This document shows positions 52,919-62,289 of a stretch of 64,000 bases of DNA, piece after piece; position 1 is the stretch's first letter; each line of letters opens with the position of its first letter. The stretch is from NCBI RefSeq assembly GCF_025231485.1, contig NZ_CP104003.1, positions 3,162,001-3,226,000 of the forward strand, in the 5' to 3' direction. The position numbers and the translations under genes are program-made. The notes below the pieces were generated by a model. It saw only the letters and a program-made list of their open reading frames with translations, searched no databases and was not told the origin of the DNA. Origin of the DNA: Salinirubellus salinus (GTDB lineage Archaea; Halobacteriota; Halobacteria; Halobacteriales; Haloarculaceae).

Positions 52919-53647
52919 ATGAACTCGGACGCCGACATGGGTCGGAGGGCGTTCCTCCGGACGAGCGCGGGTGCCGCGGCCGCGACGGCCGCCGCCGCGA
53001 GCGCGGGGACTGCCGCCGCACAGGACGAGGTCGACTACGGTGGCTGGTTCGACGACGTCTCCAACTTCGAGGGGACCGAGGACTTCACCGGGCAGGACAC
53101 GGTCCGCGTCGAGGTGGGCGCGCAGGGCAACGGCGGCGCGTTCGCGTTCGAGCCGCCGGCCATCCGCGTCGACCCCGGCACCACCGTCGTCTTCGAGTGG
53201 ACCGGCGAGGGCGGCCAGCACAACGTCCTCGAGGACGGCGGGGGTTACGAGTCCGAACTGATACAGGAGGCCGGCGTCCACTTCGCCGTCCAGTTCGAGG
53301 GCGAGGGCATCTCGAAGTACGTCTGTCAACCCCACGAGACCCTCGGGATGAAGGGGGCCGTCGTCGTCGGGAGCGGCGAGGGCGACGCCACCGGCAGCGC
53401 CGTCGAACCCCCGGCGGCGACCGAGGCGCCGGGCGGGAACGGCGGTGGTGGCGGCGGTGGCGAGGGCGGCGATGGCGGCACGGGTGGCGAGGGTGGTGAG
53501 GGCGGCGGCGAAGGAGGCGAGTTCGCCATCACCGACCTCGTCAGCGGCCCGGCGGGGCTGGCGATGCTCGCGATGGTGATGGCGCTGTTCTCGCCCATCG
53601 TGTTCGCCGTCGTCCTCTCGCTCGTCTACCGCGACCGCGAGGAGTAG
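52919..53647 (+). CDS. Halocyanin-like blue copper protein with C-terminal membrane anchor
   Basis: Extracellular electron carrier of 242 residues. A Tat signal (MGRRAFLRTSAGAAAATAAA) precedes a plastocyanin-like domain (about 38-150), with copper ligands His in GGQHNV, Cys in YVCQP, His in PHETLG and Met in LGM. A low-complexity Gly/Glu linker (about 165-205) leads to a C-terminal membrane segment (about 212-235), so the domain is tethered to the outside of the membrane. ATG 52919; an internal ATG at 52937 is possible. Confidence 0.9.
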   Translation: MNSDADMGRRAFLRTSAGAAAATAAAASAGTAAAQDEVDYGGWFDDVSNFEGTEDFTGQDTVRVEVGAQGNGGAFAFEPPAIRVDPGTTVVFEWTGEGGQHNVLEDGGGYESELIQEAGVHFAVQFEGEGISKYVCQPHETLGMKGAVVVGSGEGDATGSAVEPPAATEAPGGNGGGGGGGEGGDGGTGGEGGEGGGEGGEFAITDLVSGPAGLAMLAMVMALFSPIVFAVVLSLVYRDREE

Positions 53648-53764
53648 GGAACGTTCTCCAGTCGCTCGAACGCCCCTGTCGTGACCGGCGAGCAGACGGG
53701 CGAGTCGCGGTACGACTGTACCGCACCGCTGTACTGCCGGTCGGCTCCGAGCGCGTCTGCCCGA

Positions 53765-54823
53765 CTACGCCACCCGCCAGACGCCCTCCACCCGGTCCAT
53801 CAGCGACACCACGACGACGTGTGGGAGCGTCAGCACCGCGATGAGGACGAGGTAGAGCCCCACCGTCTCCGGGAGCGTCCCCGGCCGGACGGGGACGAGC
53901 CAGTAGAACCCCGCGAGGAACGCGAGCGAGACGAGCGTGAGCGGTGCGGCGTCGCGGTAGAACCCCGCCAGCGCCGCGACGGCGTCCCCCCGGCGGAGCG
54001 CCCGCTCGCCGTCCGAGTCGAGCGTCACCAGCCGAGCGACGTGTCGCACCGCGTGCCAGAGACAGAAGTAGACACCCACAGCGAGTATCGGCGGGACCGC
54101 GAGGAAGAACGCCCACAACAGCGTGGTCTCGCCGGCGTCGCGGCGCCACCCGGCGTCCGCGAGGCCGCCCGGCGCCCGCGCGAGGCCGACTGCCAGCGTC
54201 GCCACGGTGAGCAGCGCGAACCCGACCCCCAGCGCGAGTCGCGTCTCGACACGAAACAGGGGGTCGAGCGCGGCCGCTTCGACGCCGAATCGCCCGACCA
54301 GCAGGGTCGCCACCTCGCGGTACTGGTCGACGCCGAGGAGGAGCGGGACGAGCATCGGCAGCCCACCACGGACGACCAGCGTGGCGACGCGCTGCCCGGT
54401 CGTCCGGAGGTGTTCGACCCCCTCCAGCGCGACGAGCGCGTGCACGTCGCCCTGTCCCCAGTGTGCCCACGTCATCGCGATGAAGAAGCCGAACGAGGCG
54501 ACGGGTGCGAGGAACCACGCGGCGAGGTACGCGCCGCCCAGGACGCCGTAGAGCACGCCCACCCCGGCGAGCGACCGGAGCGTGGGTGCCTCACCGCGGA
54601 CGCGCGTCGGCGCGAGGTGGTCGACGGCGCCGTGGGGCAGGCCGAGGAGGAGCGCGCTCACCGCGAGCGGGACGTACTGGACGACGAGCGGCACCTCGAG
54701 GCCGAGCGCGAACGGGAGGACGACCAGCGCGTGGAGCACCCAGACGGGCCGGATGGCGGTCCCGTCGAGCGTCTCTCGGACGGCGGCGTACCGGCCGTCG
54801 AACGCCGACCCGACTAGCGCCAC
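53765..54823 (-). CDS. blh: Brp/Blh family beta-carotene 15,15'-dioxygenase
   Basis: Integral-membrane oxygenase cleaving beta-carotene to retinal, the chromophore of bacteriorhodopsin. It has 352 residues from GTG 54823. The family's His ligands are seen in LPHGAVDHL, TWAHWGQGDVHAL and LWHAVRHV, and about ten hydrophobic segments fit the family. It overlaps the end of crtY by 10 bases, so the order bop-crtY-blh on one strand places pigment and opsin synthesis together. Confidence 0.92.
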   Translation of the reverse strand: MALVGSAFDGRYAAVRETLDGTAIRPVWVLHALVVLPFALGLEVPLVVQYVPLAVSALLLGLPHGAVDHLAPTRVRGEAPTLRSLAGVGVLYGVLGGAYLAAWFLAPVASFGFFIAMTWAHWGQGDVHALVALEGVEHLRTTGQRVATLVVRGGLPMLVPLLLGVDQYREVATLLVGRFGVEAAALDPLFRVETRLALGVGFALLTVATLAVGLARAPGGLADAGWRRDAGETTLLWAFFLAVPPILAVGVYFCLWHAVRHVARLVTLDSDGERALRRGDAVAALAGFYRDAAPLTLVSLAFLAGFYWLVPVRPGTLPETVGLYLVLIAVLTLPHVVVVSLMDRVEGVWRVA

Positions 54824-55554
54824 CGGCGGATCACCCACTCCCAGAGGACGAGCCCCTGGACGACGAACACGTTCGTCACGAGGAAGAACACGGCCTCCTC
54901 GATGGGGAGTCCGAGCCCCGGCAGGTCGACCCCGAGGGTGTAGCGGTCGGAGATGTGCCAGATACCCGTCCGGATGGCGTAGGTGTCCAGTATCCAGAGG
55001 TAGAGCGTCGGCACCCCGACGGCGACGGTGACGGTCCGCCAGTGCCGGACGAGGTAGGTCCAGCCGAACCCCCACTGGAGCGCGAGCACCGGCCCGGCCC
55101 AGATAAGCAGGGTACCGAGGTAGAACCCGGCGTCCGTGGCGGCGAACCACCAGCCGACGACGCTGACGACACCGCCCGCGCCGACACCCAGGGCTCGTTG
55201 CGGCGCCGTGATGCGCAGGTCCGAGACGTCCACCCCGACGGTGTAGAGCCAGAGTGCGGTCAGCACCGTCTGGACGACGAAGAAGAGGTACTCGCCGAGC
55301 GGCGCGTGCCCGAAGGTGGCGAAGACGGCCCCCTCACCGTACCCCCAGACGCCCTGTGCGATGAGGTAGTTGTCCCACGGGGTGGTGTAGACGAACGCGG
55401 CGACGGCGAGGATGCCAATCCCGACCGCACGGGCGTCGAACCCGTAGAGCGAGGGCACCTCGACCCTGGTCCGGGCCCGTCGGGCGGTCACCCCGAGCAC
55501 GGCCAGTGCGGGGAGCAGGAACAGCGCGTGGAACTGCAGGTAGGTGAGTGTCAT
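54814..55554 (-). CDS. crtY: Lycopene beta-cyclase (CarR/CrtYcd-type)
   Basis: Converts lycopene to beta-carotene. It has 246 residues and about seven membrane spans, and carries the two halves of the heterodimeric CrtYc/CrtYd type: TPWDNYLIAQGVWGYGEG in the first half, LDTYAIRTGIWHISDRY and the conserved PIEEAVFFLVTN in the second. It lies between bop and blh, all minus strand. Confidence 0.93.
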   Translation of the reverse strand: MTLTYLQFHALFLLPALAVLGVTARRARTRVEVPSLYGFDARAVGIGILAVAAFVYTTPWDNYLIAQGVWGYGEGAVFATFGHAPLGEYLFFVVQTVLTALWLYTVGVDVSDLRITAPQRALGVGAGGVVSVVGWWFAATDAGFYLGTLLIWAGPVLALQWGFGWTYLVRHWRTVTVAVGVPTLYLWILDTYAIRTGIWHISDRYTLGVDLPGLGLPIEEAVFFLVTNVFVVQGLVLWEWVIRRWR

Positions 55555-55629
55555 CGTCAGTCGTGACTGTGGGGTCGTCGTCGGCCGAAAAATGGTCGTC
55601 GTCGGTTCACGAAGCGCACGGCCGCCCGC

Positions 55630-56364
55630 TCAGTCCGCAGCCTGTGCGGACGGAGCGGAGGCCTGGTCGAGGACGTCACGGCTGCGCAGCAGGATGAACC
55701 CGAACCCGACCTTCGCGGCCAGGTCGAGCACCATGAACGCGGCCGTCTCGACGCCCAGCGGAATCAGTCCGAGCGTCCCCTCGGTCCCGATGATCCACAC
55801 GATGGGATAGGCGGTCCAGAGGACGATGACGAGATTCCGGAGTGTGCTGAACAGCGCAGCGACGTCGCCCGACTTCTGGGCGGCGTTCTTGCTCAGCGTG
55901 CTGACGAGGAAGTACAGCAGGACCACGAAGAAGCCCGTGCTGATACCCCACCACGCGATGCGCATCGCCGCGCCCTCGGTCGCGAGTGCACCGACGAGGC
56001 CGGTGATGATCATCGCCACGTCGAGCCCGACGAGTGTCGCGATGGTGTTACGGCTCGCCCCCGCGAGCAACGCGAGGTCGAGCAACAGAAGCGGGGTCGT
56101 GAACAGCCAGTCGGCGTAGCGAGCCCAGTATATCACCAGGGCTTCGCCGTCCACCACCACCTCGATGACGCCGAACCCCATGAACATCGAGAAGTACGAC
56201 ACCGCGGCGATGGCCGCGATGAAGATGGTGATGATGTAGAACTCCTGTTTCTTCTCGTTCGTCTCGCCCGCGCCCATCGCGATGAACGCGAGGGTACCGA
56301 GTGCCATCCCGAGGGTCCCGATCCCCAGCGCGATGGTTTCCAAGCCTGGTGCAGGTTGCGCCAT
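55630..56364 (-). CDS. bop: Bacteriorhodopsin-type light-driven proton pump
   Basis: A seven-helix retinal protein of 244 residues. In this protein's own numbering the pump residues are D85 ([10 protein letters not shown]), T89, D96 (LLLLDLALL) and K218 (DLAAKVGFG), with E195 and E206 in the proton-release region; the DTD pattern indicates an outward proton pump, not halorhodopsin or a sensor. ATG 56364. A TATA box TTTTATACTA lies about 27-36 bases upstream, so the transcript is almost leaderless. Confidence 0.96.
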   Translation of the reverse strand: MAQPAPGLETIALGIGTLGMALGTLAFIAMGAGETNEKKQEFYIITIFIAAIAAVSYFSMFMGFGVIEVVVDGEALVIYWARYADWLFTTPLLLLDLALLAGASRNTIATLVGLDVAMIITGLVGALATEGAAMRIAWWGISTGFFVVLLYFLVSTLSKNAAQKSGDVAALFSTLRNLVIVLWTAYPIVWIIGTEGTLGLIPLGVETAAFMVLDLAAKVGFGFILLRSRDVLDQASAPSAQAAD

Positions 56365-56390
56365 GATGCATCTCCAAGTACGCACCAAGG

Positions 56391-56400
56391 TAGTATAAAA
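56391..56400 (-). promoter_or_regulatory. bop TATA box
   Basis: Minus-strand TTTTATACTA, about 27-36 bases before the bop ATG. The expected transcription start would fall a few bases before the ATG. No Bat-type activator gene was seen in the window. Confidence 0.55.
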
Positions 56401-56589
56401 GCAGGTGGAAAGAACCGGCAAAGCAGTGGCTGTCGGGTGACACCCCGGCGTGTGCGTCCGGAAGTTCTCGTACTAGGTGATAAACCTTGTGCTGTACAGT
56501 GCCGGGTCCGGCGCTCACGCGCGCTCCTCGCACATCCCCGTTCCACTCCCGCCCCGTCGGCTTATGCCGGCGGCCCGCCAACGCCGCGT

Positions 56590-57408
56590 ATGAGCCTCGA
56601 CCTCTCGCCCGACCAACTCGACCGCTACTCCAGACACATCATCATGGACGACGTGGGGCCGGCCGGGCAGGCGAAACTGCTCGACGGACGGGTGCTCGTC
56701 GTCGGCGCCGGCGGGCTCGGCTCGCCCGTCCTGCAGTACCTCGCGGCCGCGGGCGTCGGGACGCTCGGTATCGTCGACGACGACACCGTCGAGCGGTCGA
56801 ACCTCCAGCGACAGGTCGTCCACCGCGACGCGGACGTGGGCCGCCCCAAGGTCGAGTCGGCACGCGACTTCGTGAACGCTCAGAACCCGGACGTGACCGT
56901 CGAGACCCACGAGACACGCTTCGAGGTGGGGAACGCCGAGGGGTTCGTGGACGACTACGACGTGGTCGTCGACTGCTCGGACAACTTCGCCACCCGCTAC
57001 CTCGTCAACGACGTCTGCACGCTCGCCGGGGTCCCGTTCTCCCACGGCGCCATCCTCCGCTTCGAGGGGCAGCTGACCACCTTCGAGGCCAACGAGGGTG
57101 GCCCCTGCTACCGCTGTCTGTTCCCCTCCGCCCCCGAACCGGGCACGGTGCCGGACTGCGCGACCGCCGGGGTACTGGGCGTCCTCCCGGGGACCGTCGG
57201 CACCATCCAGGCCACCGAGACCATCAAGCTCCTGCTGGAGTACGGCGAGACGCTCGACGGCCGGTTCCTCGTCTACGACGCCGCCGACACGACCTTCGAG
57301 GAGATCCCGATTCAGCCCCGGCCGGACTGCCCGGTCTGTCAGGAAGGGGGTATCGACTCCATCCACGACGTGACCTACGAGTCCACCTGCGGGATTCAGG
57401 CCGACTGA
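56590..57408 (+). CDS. ubaA: E1-like SAMP-activating enzyme (MoeB/ThiF family)
   Basis: Adenylates ubiquitin-like SAMPs for protein sampylation, tRNA thiolation and molybdopterin synthesis. It has 272 residues. GAGGLGSPVLQYLAAAGVG is the nucleotide-binding motif, then RSNLQRQ, DCSDNFATRY, the adenylation-site Cys at about 190 in VPDCATAGVLG, and two CxxC pairs (CYRC, CPVC) binding structural zinc. It converges with a JAMM desampylase gene, overlapping by 13 bases. Confidence 0.93.
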   Translation: MSLDLSPDQLDRYSRHIIMDDVGPAGQAKLLDGRVLVVGAGGLGSPVLQYLAAAGVGTLGIVDDDTVERSNLQRQVVHRDADVGRPKVESARDFVNAQNPDVTVETHETRFEVGNAEGFVDDYDVVVDCSDNFATRYLVNDVCTLAGVPFSHGAILRFEGQLTTFEANEGGPCYRCLFPSAPEPGTVPDCATAGVLGVLPGTVGTIQATETIKLLLEYGETLDGRFLVYDAADTTFEEIPIQPRPDCPVCQEGGIDSIHDVTYESTCGIQAD

Positions 57409-57827
57409 ACCCGCACCGTCTCGGCCACGAATCCCTCCTCCTCCCCCGTCCACCGCCAGCTCCCCACCGTCGGCTCCGCGTCCGCCAGCGAGACGATACA
57501 GTAGGCGTATCCCACCCACGTCGCCTGCGCTTCGTCCACCCCGCTCGGCCGGGCCGGGCCCCGAGGATGTGAGTGGTAGAACCCGAGCACCTCGTGGCCG
57601 GCGTCCTCCAGCGCGTCCATCGCCCGCACCTGTTCGGCCGGGTCGAGTTCGTACCGGCTCTCCGGCGTGGCCGCGACGTTCGGGACCCGCCGCGTCTCGG
57701 TGACGCGCCCCCGGTCGCCCTCCCGCGTCCCGGCCAGCACCCCACACACCTCTTCGGGTGCGCCCTCGCGTGCGTGCGTGACGACGGCCTCCCACGCCGA
57801 CCGCTCGAAGACGAGGTCAGTCGTCAT
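57396..57827 (-). CDS. JAMM/MPN+ metalloprotease (desampylase-like)
   Basis: Zinc isopeptidase of 143 residues expected to remove SAMPs from proteins, reversing the activity of the adjacent E1. It has the JAMM signature: Glu in PEEVCGVL, then GFYHSHPRGPARPSGVDEAQ (HxHPx7Sx2D). It is the usual compact haloarchaeal length. Its start lies inside the end of the BtuF-like gene upstream. Confidence 0.9.
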   Translation of the reverse strand: MTTDLVFERSAWEAVVTHAREGAPEEVCGVLAGTREGDRGRVTETRRVPNVAATPESRYELDPAEQVRAMDALEDAGHEVLGFYHSHPRGPARPSGVDEAQATWVGYAYCIVSLADAEPTVGSWRWTGEEEGFVAETVRVQSA

Positions 57828-58755
57828 CCGACGGGTGTCGCGCGGGCCGCCCGAGCGAGCGGACCGCCTCGTCCGCCGGAGCGTCGAACCGCTCCGGGTG
57901 TATCACGCCCGCGAGGTACTCCAGCGTCTCCACGAGCCGCGGTCCCGGCCGGTTCACGTAGTGGTGTCCGTCCATCGCGTACGCGCGGCCCTCGCGGACC
58001 GCGGTCAGGTCGGCCCACCCCTCGCGCTCGGTGAGCGTGTCGAGGTGCTCCAGCGTCTGGTCCAGCCCGAACCCGCAGGGCGCCACGACGAGCACCTCGG
58101 GGTCGTACTCACGTATCTCCGACCACTCCCGCGGGCGCGAGCGCCCCTCGGGTTCCTCCAGTCCGTACGCGCCACCGGCCGTCTCCACGAGACCGGGGAC
58201 CCAGTGGCCCGCGACCATCACCGGGTCCGTCCAGTCGAGGACGGCCACGCGGGGCCGGTCGAGGTCGACGGCGCGTTCGCGCACCGCCTCCACGCGTGAC
58301 CGGAGGTCGGCCAGCAGCTCCGTGGCGGCCGCCTCGCGTCCGAGCGCCGCCCCGATGCGCTCGACGTCGTCGAACACGTCCTCGAGCGAGTGGGGGTCCG
58401 TCGTGAGCACCTCGCAGTCGAGGCCGAGTTCGTCGACGGCCTCGCGGACGAGGACGGCGTCGACCGCGCACACGTCACAGATGCCCTGCGAGACGACGAT
58501 GTCGGGGTCGGCGCGTTCCAGCGCCGCGAGGTCGATCTCGTAGACGCCGCCCGCCTGCTCGGCCTGCACGACCTGCTCGTCGATGGAGGCGGGTGAGGCC
58601 TCGGGGTCCACGTTCGAGCGGTTGACCGCCGGGAGGGCGGCGGCCTCGGGCGGGTAGTCACACTCGTGGGAGGTAGCGACCGGTTCGACGCCGAGGGCGT
58701 AGACGAGCTCCGTCGCCGACGGCAGGAGCGTGACGACGCGAGGGGTGTCGGACAT
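57817..58755 (-). CDS. BtuF/FepB-like cobalamin-binding (helical backbone) protein
   Basis: A 312-residue class-III periplasmic-binding fold: RVVTLLPSATELVYALGVEP at the N terminus, EIDLAALERADPDIVVSQGI, and WADLTAVREGRAYAMDGHHY in the second lobe. No signal peptide or lipobox is present, so it would be cytoplasmic as translated, like other haloarchaeal 'cobalamin-binding' proteins of this type. ATG 58755. It overlaps the JAMM gene by 11 bases. Confidence 0.85.
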   Translation of the reverse strand: MSDTPRVVTLLPSATELVYALGVEPVATSHECDYPPEAAALPAVNRSNVDPEASPASIDEQVVQAEQAGGVYEIDLAALERADPDIVVSQGICDVCAVDAVLVREAVDELGLDCEVLTTDPHSLEDVFDDVERIGAALGREAAATELLADLRSRVEAVRERAVDLDRPRVAVLDWTDPVMVAGHWVPGLVETAGGAYGLEEPEGRSRPREWSEIREYDPEVLVVAPCGFGLDQTLEHLDTLTEREGWADLTAVREGRAYAMDGHHYVNRPGPRLVETLEYLAGVIHPERFDAPADEAVRSLGRPARHPSDDD

Positions 58756-58805
58756 ACCACCCGGTACGGGGTGCGGGAGTGTAAAGCGGGGTGTCGCGCG
58801 GCCGG

Positions 58806-59270
58806 TCAGTCGTCGTCGGCCTCCAGTTCCTCGGGGGCCGCCTCGGCCAGCTCCGCCCCGACGACGTTCGCGATCTCGGCCGAGGAGAGCCGCGATCCGC
58901 CCGCGCCCCAGTGGCGCGACGGCACCTCGTCGACGACGACCCAGCAGGCCATCGGGACGAACGCGTCCTCGCCGACCACCTCGCGGACGGCGTCGGTCAT
59001 CCCCGCGACGAGGTGGTCCTTCCCCGCCTCGTCGGCGATACCCGCGGCGAGGTGGGCGTGTATCAGGTACCGCGGGTCGTCGCTGCGCTCGCCTCCGACC
59101 TGCCAGTGGCCCCGGTCGTACTCGTCGACGGTGACCCACGTCACCGGCTTGGCCTTCTCGAGGTCCGAGCCCTCGGCGTCGCTCGCGACCTCGGTCAGCC
59201 GCGTGGCGAGGTCGTCCAGTTGCTCGTCGCTCAGTGCGCCACGCTGGACCTTCGCCTCGATGAGTGGCAT
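58806..59270 (-). CDS. Tautomerase-superfamily (4-oxalocrotonate-like) protein
   Basis: A 154-residue protein built of two tautomerase-like halves: MPLIEAKVQRGALSDEQLDD and LIHAHLAAGIADEAGKDHLV. The catalytic N-terminal Pro (Pro2) is present in the first half. The C-terminal tail is acidic. Substrate unknown. Confidence 0.75.
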   Translation of the reverse strand: MPLIEAKVQRGALSDEQLDDLATRLTEVASDAEGSDLEKAKPVTWVTVDEYDRGHWQVGGERSDDPRYLIHAHLAAGIADEAGKDHLVAGMTDAVREVVGEDAFVPMACWVVVDEVPSRHWGAGGSRLSSAEIANVVGAELAEAAPEELEADDD

Positions 59271-59355
59271 AGCCGTGTGCTAGCTGTCCACGCACCTTAC
59301 TGTTGTGTCGGCGACGGGCCCTCACCGCTTTGTCCCGCCGGACCCACGGCCCACC

Positions 59356-59865
59356 GTGCCGTACAACTTCGCCCCCGCCACGCCCGACGAACCGACGGTG
59401 TTCGGTGCCTGCCGGCCCGGTCACCGCCGCGCGCCGCCGGACGACACCGTGGTCGACTGGCTCTCGTTCGCCGACGACCGGGGCATCGACCGGGTCTGCT
59501 GTCTCCTCGACGGGGCGCACCTGTCACACTACGACGACCTGCTCGGGACCTACCGCGACCACTTCGGGGCCGACCGCGTCCTGCACGCCCCGGTGACGGA
59601 CTTCGAGCCCATCGACCGCGACCTGTTCTGTGACGAGGTCCTGCCGTTCCTCCAGGAGGCCGACGCCGCGGGCGAACGCGTCCTCGTCCACTGTTCGGCC
59701 GGCATCGGGCGGACGGGCCACGTCCTCGCGCTGTGGCTCGTCCACGAGCGTGGCTACGGCCTCGAGGCGGCGATAGGGGCCGTCGAGGCGGCCGACGCGA
59801 CCCGCGCACCGCTGGAGGGTGGCAAGCGCCTCGCCGACCTCCGGGACCTCCGCTGTGCGGACTGA
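59356..59865 (+). CDS. Dual-specificity/tyrosine phosphatase
   Basis: A 169-residue phosphatase with the signature loop HCSAGIGRTG (catalytic Cys and Arg) and a general-acid Asp candidate in APVTDFEPIDRD. GTG 59356 (VPYNFAPATPDEPTVFGACR) gives the expected N terminus; an upstream ATG at 59305 is less likely. The substrate may be a phosphoprotein or small molecule. Confidence 0.87.
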   Translation: MPYNFAPATPDEPTVFGACRPGHRRAPPDDTVVDWLSFADDRGIDRVCCLLDGAHLSHYDDLLGTYRDHFGADRVLHAPVTDFEPIDRDLFCDEVLPFLQEADAAGERVLVHCSAGIGRTGHVLALWLVHERGYGLEAAIGAVEAADATRAPLEGGKRLADLRDLRCAD

Positions 59866-59928
59866 GCGGGCCGACCACTCCCACCGCGAACCGACTCCTC
59901 AAGTGCGAGCGACCCCTGCGTTCCACCA

Positions 59929-61980
59929 ATGAGCAACACCGGCGGCGCGCTCCAGCCGGACCGGCCCGAGGCGGCGGTACCGTTCCGGGTCGAGGCCCCG
60001 TTCGACCCCGCGGGCGACCAGCCCGAGGCCATCGAGCAACTCGTCTCCGGCTACGAGTCCGGGATGCGCGAGCAGACCCTGCTCGGCGTGACCGGGTCGG
60101 GCAAGACCAACACCGTCTCGTGGGTGGTCGAGGAGACCCAGCAGCCCACGCTCGTCATCGCCCACAACAAGACCCTCGCCGCACAGCTCTACGAGGAGTT
60201 CCGCAACCTGTTCCCGGACAACGCGGTCGAGTACTTCGTCAGCTACTACGACTACTACCAGCCGGAGGCCTACGTCGAGCAGACGGACACCTACATCGAC
60301 AAGGACGCGAGCATCAACGACGAGATCGACCGCCTGCGCCACTCCGCGACCCGGTCGCTCCTGACCCGCGACGACGTCATCGTGGTCGCCTCGGTCTCGG
60401 CCATCTACGGGCTGGGTGACCCGCGGAACTACGTCGACATGGCGATGCGGCTGGAGGTCGGCCAGCAGATCGATCGCGACGAACTGCTCTCGCGGCTGGT
60501 GGACCTGAACTACGAGCGCAACGACGTGGACTTCACGAACGGCACGTTCCGGGTCCGGGGCGACACCGTCGAGGTGTTCCCGATGTACGGCCGTTACGCT
60601 GTCCGCGTGGAGTTCTGGGGCGACGAGGTCGACCGGATGAGCAAGCTCGACCCGCTGGAGGGGGAACTCAAGTCCGAGGAGCCCGCGGTGTTGTTCCACC
60701 CCGCGGAGCACTACTCCATCCCCGAGGAGCGACTGGAGCGGGCCATCGAGGAGATCGAGGAGCAGATGGAGCGCCGGGTCCGCTACTTCGAGCGCAAGGG
60801 TAATCTCGTGGCGGCCCAGCGCATCGAGGAGCGCACCACGTTCGACCTCGAGATGATGCGCGAGACGGGCTACTGCTCGGGTATCGAGAACTACTCGCTG
60901 CACCTGAGCGACCGCGAGAGCGGGGAAGCGCCCTACACCCTGCTCGACTACTTCCCCGACGAGTTCCTCACCGTCGTGGACGAGTCCCACCAGACGCTCC
61001 CACAGGTTCGGGGCCAGCTCGCCGGCGACAAGGCCCGCAAGGAGTCGCTCGTCGAGAACGGCTTCCGGCTCCCCACCGCGTTCGACAACCGACCCCTGTC
61101 GTTCGAGGAGTTCACGGCGAAGACCGACCGGATGCTCTACGTGAGCGCGACGCCCGGGGACTACGAGCGCGAGCACTCCGAGCAGATCGTCGAGCAGATC
61201 GTCCGGCCCACGCACCTCGTCGACCCGAAGGTCGAGGTGACCGACGCGCAGGGACAGGTCGAGGACCTCATGGAGCGCATCGACGAGCGCATCGACCGCG
61301 GCGAGCGAACGCTCGTCACCACCCTCACCAAGCGGATGGCCGAGGACCTCACCGAGTACCTCGAGGAGGCGGGCGTCGCCGTCGAGTACATGCACGACGA
61401 GACGGACACACTCGAACGCCACGAACTCGTCCGCGGCCTGCGCAAGGGGGAGTTCGACGTGCTCGTCGGCATCAACCTCCTGCGAGAGGGGCTGGACATC
61501 CCCGAGGTGTCGCTCGTCGCCATCCTCGACGCCGACCAGCAGGGGTTCCTCCGCTCCAGAACGACGCTCATCCAGACGATGGGCCGGGCCGCCCGGAACG
61601 TCAACGGCGAGGTCGTCCTCTACGCCGACGAGGTGACCGACGCCATGCGCGAGGCCATCGACGAGACCCAGCGCCGTCGCCGCATCCAGACGGAGTTCAA
61701 CGAGGAACACGGCCACGAGCCGACGACCATCGAGAAGGCCATCGGCGAGACGAACCTCCCCGGCTCGAAGACGGACACGGGCGGCGTCTCCGGGCTGGAG
61801 GCGGACGACCCCGAGGAGGCCGAGATACTGATAGAGCAGCTGGAGGAGCGGATGAGCGCGGCCGCGGACAACCTCGAGTTCGAACTCGCGGCGGACATCC
61901 GCGACCGTATCCGGAAGCTCCGAGAGGAGTTCGAGATGGACGCTGACGACGGGGTACCGGCGCCGGTGGACGAGTTCTAG
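59929..61980 (+). CDS. uvrB: Excinuclease ABC subunit B
   Basis: Damage-verifying helicase of bacterial-type nucleotide excision repair, as found in haloarchaea. It has 683 residues: Walker A TGSGKTNT near residue 55, the beta-hairpin region [26 protein letters not shown] (Walker B), [33 protein letters not shown], and a C-terminal UVR motif ([20 protein letters not shown]) for UvrA/UvrC contact. ATG 59929. Confidence 0.96.
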   Translation: MSNTGGALQPDRPEAAVPFRVEAPFDPAGDQPEAIEQLVSGYESGMREQTLLGVTGSGKTNTVSWVVEETQQPTLVIAHNKTLAAQLYEEFRNLFPDNAVEYFVSYYDYYQPEAYVEQTDTYIDKDASINDEIDRLRHSATRSLLTRDDVIVVASVSAIYGLGDPRNYVDMAMRLEVGQQIDRDELLSRLVDLNYERNDVDFTNGTFRVRGDTVEVFPMYGRYAVRVEFWGDEVDRMSKLDPLEGELKSEEPAVLFHPAEHYSIPEERLERAIEEIEEQMERRVRYFERKGNLVAAQRIEERTTFDLEMMRETGYCSGIENYSLHLSDRESGEAPYTLLDYFPDEFLTVVDESHQTLPQVRGQLAGDKARKESLVENGFRLPTAFDNRPLSFEEFTAKTDRMLYVSATPGDYEREHSEQIVEQIVRPTHLVDPKVEVTDAQGQVEDLMERIDERIDRGERTLVTTLTKRMAEDLTEYLEEAGVAVEYMHDETDTLERHELVRGLRKGEFDVLVGINLLREGLDIPEVSLVAILDADQQGFLRSRTTLIQTMGRAARNVNGEVVLYADEVTDAMREAIDETQRRRRIQTEFNEEHGHEPTTIEKAIGETNLPGSKTDTGGVSGLEADDPEEAEILIEQLEERMSAAADNLEFELAADIRDRIRKLREEFEMDADDGVPAPVDEF

Positions 61981-62054
61981 AGGACAGCGTCTCGCTGTTG
62001 GCTCGTGGAGTCGGAGTGTACGTGGGTGTGCGTGGAGTCGAGCGGGGAGCCGAG

Positions 62055-62193
62055 CGCGGTACAACTGGACCCCACCGTTGGACTCGCTACGCTCGGCCAG
62101 CGAGGCTCGCCTCACCTCGTTCGGCTCGCCACCGCTCAGCACCGCAGCGCGACCGCCGCCGGCGGCCGTGCTTGGCGGTCCAGTTGTACCGCG
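62055..62193. repeat. 139-bp segment bounded by perfect 17-bp inverted repeats
   Basis: CGCGGTACAACTGGACC (62055-62071) and GGTCCAGTTGTACCGCG (62177-62193) are perfect inverted repeats in the intergenic region 61981-62289, which has no gene. No clear target duplication was seen. A related palindrome, GCGGTACGACTGTACCGC, lies at about 53707-53724. It could be a MITE or a long hairpin after uvrB. Confidence 0.6.
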
Positions 62194-62289
62194 ATTCGTG
62201 GGTCTGCTCGTCGGTCGAACCGCTGTCACGCCGCGGTTCGTACGCGTCCGCTGGACCTGCTAGTGGCACACGCCCTCGGTGGCCACGTC

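Noticed and set aside
53440-53520. GGC-rich tract as a possible regulatory repeat
   Set aside because: It encodes the Gly/Glu linker of the halocyanin in frame, a normal low-complexity spacer.
59899-62229. 776-residue minus-strand open frame opposite uvrB
   Set aside because: Shadow of uvrB, with no family-like sequence.
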